Shown piece after piece: positions 48,818 through 57,893 of a DNA stretch of 64,000 nt. How positions within the stretch are numbered: the first letter of the stretch is position 1; each line of letters opens with the position of its first letter. Under the pieces are notes generated by a model, which was not told the origin of the DNA, did not search any database, and saw only the letters and a list, made by a program, of their open reading frames with translations. The stretch spans positions 1 through 64,000 of the forward strand of contig VXOJ01000005.1 in the NCBI GenBank assembly GCA_009840115.1. The letters run 5' to 3'. The translations under genes and the position numbers were made by a program. The stretch comes from Gemmatimonadales bacterium. GTDB taxonomy: Bacteria > Gemmatimonadota > Gemmatimonadetes > Palauibacterales > Palauibacteraceae.

Positions 48818-50074
48818 ATGGACCGGAGGGATTGGCTCCGTCTCGGGGCGACCGGCGCCGCGGCCCTCGGCCTCCCCGCCTGCGCCGCCTGGGAGGGGGA
48901 CGCGCCGTCGGCGGAACTCCCGCCGCTCGAGGCCCCGGCGGGGACGGGCGACGCGGACTGGGACGACGTGCGCGCGCACTTCCTCGTCGAACCCGGCACG
49001 GCCTACCTGAACAACGCGAGCATCGGCATGCCGCCGCGGCAGGTCGTCGATGCGGTCGCCGCGGGGTATCGAGCCATGGCCGAGCTTCCCGCCCGCGGCC
49101 GCTCGGATCTGAGCGCCCGGATCGCGGAACACGTCGTGCCCGGACTCGCCGACCTGTTCTCGGTGCGGCCGGACGAACTCACGCTCACGCGAAACGCGTC
49201 GGAGGCGCTCCACCTCCAGAGCGTCGGGGTCGCGCTGAGCGCCGGCGATGAAGTCCTGATCACGACCCAGGAACACCCGGCGGGCCGTCGTCCATGGGAG
49301 TTCCGGCAGGTGCGGGAGGGGATTCGGGTGAACGAGGTCTTCATCCCCAGCCCCCTGCCCCCGGAGGCGGAGATCCTCTCCCGGTTCGAGGACGCGATCA
49401 CGCCCCGGACGCGGGCGGTGTCCTTCTGTCACGTCACTCGCGGAGGGCATCTCTATCCCGTGGAGGCGGTTTGCGCGCTCGCGCGCGAGCGGGGACTCGT
49501 GAGCCTGGTGGACGGCGCGCAGGCGGTGGGCCAGTTCCCCGTCGATCTCACCTCCCTGGGTTGCGACGCGTACAGCGTGAGCCTGCACAAGTGGATGCTG
49601 GCGCCGGCGGGGACCGGCTTCCTCTTCGTGCGGCGCGATGCGCGCGACCGCATCCGGACGGCCTTCGCCCCCGATGCAACCGCGGAGCAGCCGCAGTTCG
49701 GCCCGCCGGGCACGGCGGCGTTCCCCGTGCGCGCGGCGATCGGGACGGCGGTCGATTTCGTCGCGGCGCTCGGGCTCGAGGCCGTGGAGGCCCGCTGCCG
49801 CCATCTCTCGGATCACCTCAAGTCGCGCCTCGCGGAGGTGGACGGCGTCACGCTCCTCAGCGGCGCCCGCGACCGGAGCGCGCCCGGATCGACGATCTTC
49901 GAGAAGGAGGGCCTCGACGCGGTGGCCGCGGTGGGCGCGATCGAGGCGAGCATCTCCTCCCACATCGACGAGCACCAGCGGGACGGCCACAACGCGATCC
50001 GTGTGTCGACCCACATCTACAATACGACGGAGCAGGTCGACCGCTTCGTCGAGGCCCTGGCGATACTACACTAG
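48818..50074 (+). CDS. Tat-exported class V aminotransferase-like protein
   Basis: A 418-residue PLP enzyme of fold type I, class V (isopenicillin-N epimerase / cysteine desulfurase-like). The N-terminus DRRDWLRLGATGAAALGLPACA is a twin-arginine signal with a lipobox-like end, so the folded enzyme is probably exported. TRNASEALHLQ binds PLP phosphate, SLVDGAQAVGQFPVDL carries the cofactor-pairing Asp, and YSVSLHKWMLAPAGTG holds the Schiff-base lysine. Substrate unknown; an exported PLP enzyme is unusual. ATG 48818 puts RR at the expected place; ATG 48758, which overlaps the preceding stop (ATGA), is a real alternative. Confidence 0.85.
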   Translation: MDRRDWLRLGATGAAALGLPACAAWEGDAPSAELPPLEAPAGTGDADWDDVRAHFLVEPGTAYLNNASIGMPPRQVVDAVAAGYRAMAELPARGRSDLSARIAEHVVPGLADLFSVRPDELTLTRNASEALHLQSVGVALSAGDEVLITTQEHPAGRRPWEFRQVREGIRVNEVFIPSPLPPEAEILSRFEDAITPRTRAVSFCHVTRGGHLYPVEAVCALARERGLVSLVDGAQAVGQFPVDLTSLGCDAYSVSLHKWMLAPAGTGFLFVRRDARDRIRTAFAPDATAEQPQFGPPGTAAFPVRAAIGTAVDFVAALGLEAVEARCRHLSDHLKSRLAEVDGVTLLSGARDRSAPGSTIFEKEGLDAVAAVGAIEASISSHIDEHQRDGHNAIRVSTHIYNTTEQVDRFVEALAILH

Positions 50075-50103
50075 CCCGCCCGACGGGCTGATCGGAGGCA
50101 CGA

Positions 50104-50556
50104 ATGACCGGTTCCGGACGCACCCCGCAAACGCTCGCGCTCGCCGCGCTCGGCGCCATCCTCCTCACCGGCGTCGCCGCCGCGGGGTCGAATGCCGCGC
50201 CCCCGCAGGACGGCGCGATCTACGAGATCCGCAACTATCACTTCGACCCGGCGCGGTTCGAGGAGTACGCGGAGGTCGCGAAGGGCGAATACATCCGCTA
50301 CCTGCGCGAACACCTGGACATCGTCGGCTTCTGGATCGAATCGGGGGTTCCCGCGGAGGTCCGGGGCGCGGAGCAGGACGAACTCGGCCCCGCGAACGTC
50401 ACGTGGGTCATCCGCTGGGCGTCGAAGGAGGAACGGGACGAGAAGCTCCCGGCGGTCCTCGGTACGCCCGAATGGCGCGAGATCTTCGCCGAAGTGCCCG
50501 GGGGCGGTGCGAGCTACTTCAGAATCGAGTCGCGCTTCATGTCGTCGCTCGACTGA
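50104..50556 (+). CDS. Secreted NIPSNAP family protein
   Basis: A 150-residue protein with signal peptide LALAALGAILLTGVAAAGS and a NIPSNAP-type ferredoxin-like alpha/beta domain. IYEIRNYHFDPARFEEY is the family opening, then DIVGFWIESG and VTWVIRWASKEERDEKLPAVL. NIPSNAP domains occur in small oligomeric proteins of uncertain role. It follows the aminotransferase by 29 bases on the same strand, and both are predicted to be exported, so they may be expressed together. Confidence 0.85.
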   Translation: MTGSGRTPQTLALAALGAILLTGVAAAGSNAAPPQDGAIYEIRNYHFDPARFEEYAEVAKGEYIRYLREHLDIVGFWIESGVPAEVRGAEQDELGPANVTWVIRWASKEERDEKLPAVLGTPEWREIFAEVPGGGASYFRIESRFMSSLD

Positions 50557-50598
50557 CGGACGGACCCGCCCGACGCCCTGTCCGGTCCCCCGCCGACT

Positions 50599-51141
50599 TC
50601 AGCAGCGGCCCTGCCTGAAGTCCGCGGGGCGGCAGGTGAACCCCCACTCCGCCCACAGCCCGCGCCCTTCCGCCTCGGCGGCGGCTTCCGCGGCCTCGAT
50701 GCGGTCCGCGTAACGGCGGTTGGGGGGGATGACGAACGCGAGCGCGTACCCGCTCGCGACCATGTGTTCGTTCAGCATGTCCCCGCCCGGAAGGAAGAGA
50801 TAGGCGAGATCCCGGTCGAAGGTATCCACGCGAACCGCGTCGTACTCGACCCCGAGCGTCGTACCTACCGGGGCCACCCGCAGCAACTCGTCGCGGGCGC
50901 GGGCGCCCCACGGTTCCTGCGCGATTTCCGGGGCGTCGATGGAGAGGAGCCGGATCTCCCGGCCATCGGCGCAGCGGACGGAATCTCCGTCGATCACGAA
51001 GGACAGGACGCAGTCCCCGCTCGGCATGGGGGGCGGCGGGGGCGGGGGCGGCGTCGACCCCGAGCACCGCACCGCCGCGAGAGCGATGAAGAGGACAGCG
51101 GCCGCGATGCCGGAACGGCGGCGCTCCCGGCGGGGCCGCAC
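50599..51141 (-). CDS. Secreted thermonuclease-like nuclease
   Basis: A 180-residue exported protein of the staphylococcal nuclease (TNase) OB-fold family. After a signal (GIAAAVLFIALAAVRC, a possible lipobox) and a proline-rich linker comes the domain: FVIDGDSVRCADG, then IRLLSIDAPEIAQEPWG with catalytic-type Arg and Glu, DRDLAYLFLPGGDMLNEHMVASGYA with the second Arg, and a C-terminal CRPADFRQGRC pair of cysteines. It would hydrolyse DNA or RNA outside the cytoplasm. GTG 51141 is chosen; ATG 51204 is in frame but overlaps the upstream lipoprotein gene by 32 bases. Confidence 0.86.
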   Translation of the reverse strand: MRPRRERRRSGIAAAVLFIALAAVRCSGSTPPPPPPPPMPSGDCVLSFVIDGDSVRCADGREIRLLSIDAPEIAQEPWGARARDELLRVAPVGTTLGVEYDAVRVDTFDRDLAYLFLPGGDMLNEHMVASGYALAFVIPPNRRYADRIEAAEAAAEAEGRGLWAEWGFTCRPADFRQGRC

Positions 51142-51172
51142 GATCCCGCCCGGGGTTATGGGCCGGACCGGG

Positions 51173-51985
51173 TCACGGGCCGACCTGGATCGTCCCCACC
51201 TCATCGGTTCCCAGGTGACGACCGTCGGCGTTCACATACCAGCCCCGCAGTCGCGGCAGGCGCAGCCCGCCGCCCTCGGTCAGGCCCTCGAAGGTGATGT
51301 ACTCGCCGTCGTTCGCGCTCTCGTCGTGGTAGAAGCGGCAGCCCACGAGCTGCGCGGTCCCGGGGTCGAAGTAGAAGTACCACGTGTCGCCGCCGGTATC
51401 GGGGTCGTAGGTGACCCGGACGGCGTGCACCTCCCGGTCCATGAAGGCGGTTTCGATGATCTCGGAGTCGAGGTGGGCACCGGGGTCGGAGATCTTCATC
51501 GGAAGACCCGCCAGGAACCCGTAGTAGCTGCGCCAGAACATCCCGTCCTCGCGATGGAGGCGCATGCGCTCGCGGTCCGCGTCGGGAAGGTCCGCCTGCG
51601 CGGTCCCGTCCACGGTCGCGGACCAGCCATCGGCCGTCGTCTCGTACTCGATCGAGGAACCGCGATAGCGGCCCGCGAGGGCGAAGTCCCGCTCGTCCGC
51701 GCCGAACTCCAGGTCGACGGCGACGCGTTCCCCGCCCTCTCCGTCGGTCCCCACCCACGACATCGAGATCGACCGGCTTCCCCAGACTCCGCCCGGATCG
51801 TGGAAGGCCACCGACCGCGCCACGAGTTCCCGCGCGGGGGTGAGATCGATTTCCGCGACCGAACCGGAGCCGTCCTCGTCCGCCGGAGGAGGGCCGCAGG
51901 CGGCGGCGAGCAGGACGAACAAGGCCCACGACACGGTGCGGGAAGCGGGTTGGAACGCCGGTGGGAACATCCTTGGAGTCTTCAT
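51173..51985 (-). CDS. Hypothetical lipoprotein, DUF6503-like
   Basis: A 270-residue protein with lipoprotein signal SWALFVLLAAACGPPP. The mature region has LVARSVAFHDPGGVWGSRSISMSWVG, many short strands, and DTWYFYFDPGTAQLVGCRFYHDES. The HDPxGxW opening and the strand pattern resemble DUF6503 outer-membrane lipoproteins, which may have a LolA/LolB-like half-barrel; this assignment is by memory of the pattern and moderately certain. ATG 51985 matches the signal start. It is divergent from the FKBP gene, with a 76-bp gap. Confidence 0.75.
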   Translation of the reverse strand: MKTPRMFPPAFQPASRTVSWALFVLLAAACGPPPADEDGSGSVAEIDLTPARELVARSVAFHDPGGVWGSRSISMSWVGTDGEGGERVAVDLEFGADERDFALAGRYRGSSIEYETTADGWSATVDGTAQADLPDADRERMRLHREDGMFWRSYYGFLAGLPMKISDPGAHLDSEIIETAFMDREVHAVRVTYDPDTGGDTWYFYFDPGTAQLVGCRFYHDESANDGEYITFEGLTEGGGLRLPRLRGWYVNADGRHLGTDEVGTIQVGP

Positions 51986-52061
51986 GCCTGATACTAGCAA
52001 CTCGCGTTGAAACGCCGCTACATTCGGGCGATTCGTCACTTCCTGCTTTCGGAGGCTTTCC

Positions 52062-52643
52062 ATGCAGCGCGATATGACATTGAACGGATTTCGGACCGTG
52101 GCGGCCCTGCTCCTGGCGCCGCTCGCCATCGCATGCGCGGGCGACGCGGGGGAGGAGGCGGAGAGCGGTGGGGAGGGCGAGCACGAGGCCCCGGCGGCGG
52201 CCGAGGCGGCGGGCACGCCCGAGGGTGTGATTACGGATCTCCGGGAGATGACGTTCGCCGATGAACTCGCGGTCGATCTCGACGCGATGGAGGAGACCGA
52301 GAGCGGCCTCTTCATCCAGGTGCTGCAGGAGGGGAGCGGACCGCCGGCCGGCTACGGCGATGAGATGGGCGTGCACTATACCGTCTGGCTTCCGAACGGC
52401 AGCAAGGTGGACTCGAGCCACGATCACGACCCGCCTGAACCGCTCGACATGATCCTCGGTTCGACGGCCCTGATCGACGGCTGGGTGGAAGGGGTCACCG
52501 GCATGCGGATGGGCGAGCGCCGCAAGCTCGTGCTGCCGTACCATCTCGCGTATGGGACGGAGGGCCGGCCGCCGATTCCCGCCTATTCGCCGCTCGTGTT
52601 CGAGGTCGAACTCGCGGAGCACATTCCCACCGGGGAAGGCTGA
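52062..52643 (+). CDS. FKBP-type peptidyl-prolyl isomerase lipoprotein
   Basis: A 193-residue periplasmic prolyl isomerase. The signal ends in a lipobox (LLLAPLAIACAGD), followed by an acidic/Ala-rich linker. The FKBP domain (about 85-190) has VHYTVWLPNGSKVDSS, then LGSTALIDGWVEGVTGMRMGERRKLVLPYHLAYG and PLVFEVELAEH, the expected core. It should speed up proline isomerisation during folding of exported proteins, fitting the many secreted proteins here. ATG 52062 follows CGGAGG. The FAH-like gene starts 34 bases after its stop. Confidence 0.92.
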   Translation: MQRDMTLNGFRTVAALLLAPLAIACAGDAGEEAESGGEGEHEAPAAAEAAGTPEGVITDLREMTFADELAVDLDAMEETESGLFIQVLQEGSGPPAGYGDEMGVHYTVWLPNGSKVDSSHDHDPPEPLDMILGSTALIDGWVEGVTGMRMGERRKLVLPYHLAYGTEGRPPIPAYSPLVFEVELAEHIPTGEG

Positions 52644-52677
52644 TCGTGGTCCGAACCGGGGCGGACGGGACGGGGCG

Positions 52678-53535
52678 GTGACCGCGTACGTCCGTTACGT
52701 CGCGCCGGGCGCCACGGAGCACGGGGACGACACGACCTCCGGAGACGGCGGCGCCCGCTGGGGGGTCGTGGAGGATGAGGTCCTCGCGGACGGAACCATC
52801 GAGGACGGCATGGTGGAGGAACTCGCGGCGCCTCCCTTCAGCGGGGAGGTCCGCACCGGGAACCGGATGCGCCTCGATGAGCTTCAGCTTCTTGCGCCGG
52901 CGACCCCGTCGAAGGTCATCGCCGTGGGCCTGAACTACCGGAGCCACCTCGACAACAGCCCGATCGGGACTCGCCCGGAACCCGTGGACCCGCCCCTGTT
53001 CGCCAAACTGCCGAGTTCGATCGTCGGGCCGGGTGCCGCGATCGAGATTCCTCCGGACGCGGAAGTCGTCCACGCGGAGGGAGAGGTTGTGGTCGTGATC
53101 GGCCACGTGGCGCGTCACGTGAGCCCGGAGGAGGCGCGCGACCGCATCTTCGGCGTGACCGCGGGCAACGACGTGAGCGAGCGGGTCTGGCAGCGCGACG
53201 ATCTGCAGTGGCTGAGGGCCAAGGGCAGCGATTCGTTCGGGCCGCTCGGGCCGCGGATCGTGACCGGCGCGGCGTGGGAGGATCTGCGCCTGCGCACGCG
53301 CCTCAACGGCGAGGTCGTGCAGGACGCCCGCACCTCGGATCTCATCTTCTCCATCCCCGAGATCATCGCCTACGCGAGCCGCTACGTCACGCTGCTTCCA
53401 GGCGACGTGATCTACACGGGAACGCCCGGGAAGACCTCGGCGATCTCTCCCGGCGACCGCGTGGAGGTGGAGGTGGAGGGCGTCGGCGTTCTGGCGAACG
53501 AGGTGAAGGTCGAATTGCCGAAGGACGGGACATGA
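52678..53535 (+). CDS. Fumarylacetoacetate hydrolase family protein
   Basis: A 285-residue FAH-fold hydrolase/isomerase. VIAVGLNYRSHLDN opens the catalytic domain. Metal-binding acids are in VVHAEGEVVVVIG and in GNDVSERVWQ. GSDSFGPLGPRIVTG and LLPGDVIYTGTPGKTSAISPGD are strongly conserved. Members cleave C-C bonds of diketoacids, e.g. in tyrosine, homoprotocatechuate or sugar-acid breakdown; the exact substrate is unknown. GTG 52678 is chosen because the frame upstream lies within the FKBP gene. Its stop overlaps the ATG of the M14 peptidase gene (ATGA), so a cytosolic enzyme and an exported peptidase are translationally coupled. Confidence 0.9.
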   Translation: MTAYVRYVAPGATEHGDDTTSGDGGARWGVVEDEVLADGTIEDGMVEELAAPPFSGEVRTGNRMRLDELQLLAPATPSKVIAVGLNYRSHLDNSPIGTRPEPVDPPLFAKLPSSIVGPGAAIEIPPDAEVVHAEGEVVVVIGHVARHVSPEEARDRIFGVTAGNDVSERVWQRDDLQWLRAKGSDSFGPLGPRIVTGAAWEDLRLRTRLNGEVVQDARTSDLIFSIPEIIAYASRYVTLLPGDVIYTGTPGKTSAISPGDRVEVEVEGVGVLANEVKVELPKDGT

Positions 53536-56500
53536 TGAAGGCACCGAGAGCGTTGGGGGTCGGACTGGCGTTCGCGGCGGTGTTCGGGGCGCCTCCGGCC
53601 TCCCGCGCGCTCGCGGCCCAGCAGACGCCGGATCTCGCCACGCTGTTCGAGCTGGGGACGCACGTGCTCGATACGAACGGGGATAGCGTGCCCGATCTCG
53701 TGAACGCCGCGCTCGTGCTCGGGGAAGCGCCCTCGCCGGGCGTCCTCGCGGCGGCGGCCGAGGTCGCCGCGCGGCTGGGCTTCGAGACGATGGCGATGGA
53801 CCTGCCGCTGTCCCGCAACCCGGAGGGCAACCAGACCGGGATCGTCGTGGGACGGAGCGGGCTTGAGGCCGCCGGCCTGCGCGCGCCGGGCATCGACCCG
53901 GCCTCGCTCGACTCGGGAGAAGGGGCCGTGGCGGTGCGCGAGGAGGACGGACGCACCTGGGTCCTCGTGGTCGGCGGGGACGAGGAGGGGCTGCACGCCG
54001 CGGCCCGGCTGTTCGCGGGAGTCCTGCCGCATACGCGCACGCTGTCGACGGCGAAGCTGGACCGCGTCCGGGGCGATCTCGCCGAGACGCTGGAGGCGGG
54101 GGGCGTGGCGGGCGCGGCGGTGCGCCTGACCCAGGCGAGGGCCCGAGCGGGCCAGGCCGGGGTGGGACGCGTGATCGCCGAGATCGAGGTGGATGACGCG
54201 GATCTGAGCACCGCTGCGGATCTCCTCCGCGGACTCGCGGCGGGCGATGTGGCTCCCGACCCCGGTGAGCCGGACGAAACGGAGGCCGGGGACGAGTCGA
54301 CCGACGCGGAGACGCCCCCGACACGCCTGGCTTACCCCGGGCTCGAGTCGGTGGAGGCGCGGTTGGCGGGCGGCCCCACGATCCGGATTGCCGGGCGCGC
54401 GGCGCCGGATGCCCCGGGGCCGGTCGCGGGCCGGCCGGGCAGCGGCGGCAAGAACGACATGGACCTCTCCAACCTTTACACCTCCGACGGGCTGCTCGGC
54501 GGCGGCGTGCTCCCGAACCGCGTGGACGCGATGCTGGCGCCCGGCGAGGGAGGCGTCGACGGCCTGCCTGACCTGGCCGGGAGGCTCGGGCTCGAATCGA
54601 CCGGGATCACGGTGCCGCTCGTCGTTCCGGCCGCGTCGATCGAAGGTGCCGCCGCCCGGCCCACGCTCGTCCTCGCCGGGGTGGACAACGCCCTGACCCG
54701 GCAGCTCGCCGACAGCGCGAAGGTCGATCCGGGTTCGCTCGCCCCCGGCGAAGGGCTCATCGAGGTGGTCCCGGCGGCCTTCGGGTCCAAACCGGCCCTC
54801 GTCGTCTCCGGCGCGGACGCCGCCGGGGCCGAGCGCGCACTCGACCAGCTGGCCCGGACGTTCCCGCACCTCGCGGAGCGCGGCGACGACCGCCCCACCG
54901 TCGACGACGTCGAGCGCGGCCTGTGGGACGCCCTGTCCGGCCACTCGCCCGTGGGCCAGGCGGCGACCGGCCTCTACAAGCTCGGCCGCATCGCCGACAG
55001 GCTCGCGGACCGGCAGATCGCCCGCGCGGACGTGCTGATCTCCGTCGCGAAGGCGGATCCCGGCCTTGAGGCGTACGTGCAGGCCCGGGCGGCGGAAGCG
55101 CTCGGGCTCGCCGAGCCCGCCGCCGTCGAAGTCACGGTCGACGACCGCGATGTTCAGCGGGCGGCGACGATCTTCGCGGACACGCTCGCGCTGCCGTCCG
55201 AAGTCGACCGCTTCCGGGAACTGTTCCGCACACGCGTCCTCCCGGCGGCCGCGTCCGCCGGCTCCGCCGACCCCATCCGGGTCGAGGCCCGCCTCAGCGA
55301 GCCGCCGGAGCTCCGCCGCCAACTGGAGCGGGAGGCACGGGACGCCCTGATCGAGGCGGGGGCTCCGGCCGACGCGGTGGAGGTCCGCGTCCTCTCGGCC
55401 TTCAAACAGGGGTATTCCTGGCTGGAGGAGGTGATCCTGCCCCAACTCGCGGGCGCGGACCCCGGCGGCATCGGCGAGATCGTCATCCGCTTCCGCCGCA
55501 ACGACCCGCCGGAGGAGTGGCCCCAGCAGGCGATCCACACCCCCGTCCGCTGGCTGCACGAGATCTTCCCCATCGATGAGGTCTTCGCCCGCGAACTCGG
55601 CCTCGAGCTGGAGCGGATCCGCTTCGAGCAGACGACCGACGGACCGACCTACGCGGTGACCGTCACGGACCCGGGCGGCGCCGAGGTTCTGTCCGGCGAG
55701 TTCGAGCCCCGCCGGGTGATGCGTCCGTATTTCGACCGCTTCCGGGACTACGAGCACGTCCGCGTGACGACGGGCTGGATCCACGCCGCGGCGGGCGACC
55801 GCACGCTCGTCGACGAACGCATCGTTACGGACCCCGAGGCCTTCTGGGACCATTACCAGAGCGTCGTGCTCCCGGCCATCTACGACTACGTGATGGACCG
55901 GCACGACGGGATCCCGGACGGCGGCAACGCGGACGCACCCTACTTCGGCGAACTGACCGTCGAACTCGAGATGAGCGAGCCCAACTACCGGCTCGAGATC
56001 GACAACGAGATTCACGCCCCGATGGACGCCCTCCACGAGGAGATCTACTTCGGCACGATCGAGTTCTTCGATCTCATCGGCCGGAACTCGCGCGGGCAGG
56101 GGCTGACCTTCCCGGGCCGCATCCTCCCCGTCATGCGGCCGCGCGGCGACGGCCGGCCGGCGGAACTCCGGGTGAGCTTCACGGGGTTCGCCACCTCCCG
56201 GCCCGCGGTGGTCGTCGCCTTCGAGGATGCGGCGGGCGCGGCGGACACGATGCGGCTCGACATCCCGAAGACCGGCCTCGAGCGCCCGTCCGCCCGGCGG
56301 GCCGTCGTCCGCGCCGGCAAGCCGGGCATCGCGCACCTCGGGCTCCGCGTCCGCGTCGACACGGACGCCGACATGCGCGACAGCCTCCTCAACTACGCCT
56401 CGCCGCGGCAGGTCGACCGGAGCATGGTCTCCGCCGAGCAGGTCGAGGCCACGGTGCGCGAGATCGAGGCGCTGCGCGCGGCCGGCCTCTACCGCTCCTC

Positions 56501-57818
56501 GATGGCCTGGGCCGGGCTCGGCTCCCTCGAAGTCTGGGCCGAATGGACGCACGAGCAGGATCCGGAGTCCCGCCGCACCGCCCGGCTCGCGGCGAACGGA
56601 ACGCCGCCGGCGCTGCCCGACTGGCGCCACCTCCTGCCCGAAGGCTGGAGCTACGGCGGCGAACGCCTCGTCCAGTGGGAGACGCCCATGCCGCCTCCCG
56701 AAGGCCACGGGATCCTGGCCAGGATGGCCGAGGCCTTCGAGGAAGTGTCGATGTACAAGGCCGGCGAATCCTACCTGGGCCGGGACATCTGGGCGGCGGA
56801 TCTCATGCCGCCGGTCGCGGCTTCGCACTGGTCGCGCGTGAAGGCGACGACCTTCAAGCCCACGGTCATCTACTCCGCCCGGCAGCACGCGAACGAAGTC
56901 TCCTCGACGAGTCACGTCCTGCGGCACGCGGAACTCCTCCTCACGGATCCCGCACAGCGCGCAAGACTGAACGACGTGAACGTCGTCATCCACCCGTTCA
57001 CGAACCCCGACGGGGCTCAGCTCGCCTACGACCTGTACCGGATCACGCCCGACTTCATCCTGCACGCCGGCTACCTGGCGTCGCTGGGAATCGACGTGAT
57101 GACGGGGTCGCGCGACGATCACCCCATCTACCCCGAGGCGCCCGTTCGAAACCGGCTGTGGGCGCGCTGGCTGCCCGACATCTTCCTGAACCCGCACGGA
57201 TACCCCTCCCACCAGGTCGTGCAGCTGTTCAGCGAATACTCCGGGCTCGTGCGGCGGGGGCGCGTGACCGAGCGCAACTGGGGTCTCAACAAGGGCTGGT
57301 TCATGCCGGGGTTCGGGTATGTGGACAGTCCCGAATATCCCCGGCACCGCGACGCGGCGTTCGAGATCCGCGACTACATCACGCGCGGGATCAATTCGAA
57401 CCAGGACGTGTTCGACATGAACCAGCGCAACTATGCGCGCTATCGTCGCTACGGAGCCGACTACGATCCGGATGTGTTCCGGCTCCCGATGACCGACAGC
57501 GTGCTCATCGAGATGCCGTTGAGGGGATCGAGCGGCGAGTCCCGGTTCGGATTCGATTCCCGCATCACGATCTGGTCCGGCACGACGGAAGCGCCGGACG
57601 AGACGGCGTACGGCCCGTGGATGGAGCTGGTCGCCAAGGCGGGTCTCTCGTGGAACCAGGCGCTGCTCGATTACCTGTACGAGGGGAACCACGAGGTGAA
57701 GCGCTCCGGCTCCTCCTTCTTCGGCGGCGTGTCGTTGCGCATGAACCGCCCCCGGCCGCCCGAGGACGATGAGGACTCGGAAGCGGATACCGCCACGACG
57801 GACGGCGGAAGCTCGTAG
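53532..57818 (+). CDS. Very large exported M14 family zinc peptidase
   Basis: A 1428-residue secreted protein with signal ALGVGLAFAAVFGAPPASRALA. The N-terminal roughly 500 residues contain two similar alpha/beta modules, each ending in a repeated pattern (WVLVVGGDEEGLHAAARLFAGVLPH and ALVVSGADAAGAERALDQLARTFPH), suggesting internal duplication. The M14 carboxypeptidase-like domain is C-terminal (about 1080-1360). Zinc ligands are in SARQHANEVSS (HxxE), followed by HPFTNPDGAQ and FLNPHGYPSHQVVQLF, which supplies a third histidine. Typical M14 enzymes have about 300-400 residues, so most of this chain is accessory. It probably trims peptides outside the cell. The start overlaps the FAH-like stop (ATGA). 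Confidence 0.87.
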   Translation: MMKAPRALGVGLAFAAVFGAPPASRALAAQQTPDLATLFELGTHVLDTNGDSVPDLVNAALVLGEAPSPGVLAAAAEVAARLGFETMAMDLPLSRNPEGNQTGIVVGRSGLEAAGLRAPGIDPASLDSGEGAVAVREEDGRTWVLVVGGDEEGLHAAARLFAGVLPHTRTLSTAKLDRVRGDLAETLEAGGVAGAAVRLTQARARAGQAGVGRVIAEIEVDDADLSTAADLLRGLAAGDVAPDPGEPDETEAGDESTDAETPPTRLAYPGLESVEARLAGGPTIRIAGRAAPDAPGPVAGRPGSGGKNDMDLSNLYTSDGLLGGGVLPNRVDAMLAPGEGGVDGLPDLAGRLGLESTGITVPLVVPAASIEGAAARPTLVLAGVDNALTRQLADSAKVDPGSLAPGEGLIEVVPAAFGSKPALVVSGADAAGAERALDQLARTFPHLAERGDDRPTVDDVERGLWDALSGHSPVGQAATGLYKLGRIADRLADRQIARADVLISVAKADPGLEAYVQARAAEALGLAEPAAVEVTVDDRDVQRAATIFADTLALPSEVDRFRELFRTRVLPAAASAGSADPIRVEARLSEPPELRRQLEREARDALIEAGAPADAVEVRVLSAFKQGYSWLEEVILPQLAGADPGGIGEIVIRFRRNDPPEEWPQQAIHTPVRWLHEIFPIDEVFARELGLELERIRFEQTTDGPTYAVTVTDPGGAEVLSGEFEPRRVMRPYFDRFRDYEHVRVTTGWIHAAAGDRTLVDERIVTDPEAFWDHYQSVVLPAIYDYVMDRHDGIPDGGNADAPYFGELTVELEMSEPNYRLEIDNEIHAPMDALHEEIYFGTIEFFDLIGRNSRGQGLTFPGRILPVMRPRGDGRPAELRVSFTGFATSRPAVVVAFEDAAGAADTMRLDIPKTGLERPSARRAVVRAGKPGIAHLGLRVRVDTDADMRDSLLNYASPRQVDRSMVSAEQVEATVREIEALRAAGLYRSSMAWAGLGSLEVWAEWTHEQDPESRRTARLAANGTPPALPDWRHLLPEGWSYGGERLVQWETPMPPPEGHGILARMAEAFEEVSMYKAGESYLGRDIWAADLMPPVAASHWSRVKATTFKPTVIYSARQHANEVSSTSHVLRHAELLLTDPAQRARLNDVNVVIHPFTNPDGAQLAYDLYRITPDFILHAGYLASLGIDVMTGSRDDHPIYPEAPVRNRLWARWLPDIFLNPHGYPSHQVVQLFSEYSGLVRRGRVTERNWGLNKGWFMPGFGYVDSPEYPRHRDAAFEIRDYITRGINSNQDVFDMNQRNYARYRRYGADYDPDVFRLPMTDSVLIEMPLRGSSGESRFGFDSRITIWSGTTEAPDETAYGPWMELVAKAGLSWNQALLDYLYEGNHEVKRSGSSFFGGVSLRMNRPRPPEDDEDSEADTATTDGGSS

Positions 57819-57893
57819 CGCATACTTGCTCCGGCCCGGCTTCGGAATTCAGGTTGGGGCGTTCCCGGACCCGTTCAACGCAGAGGAATCCTG

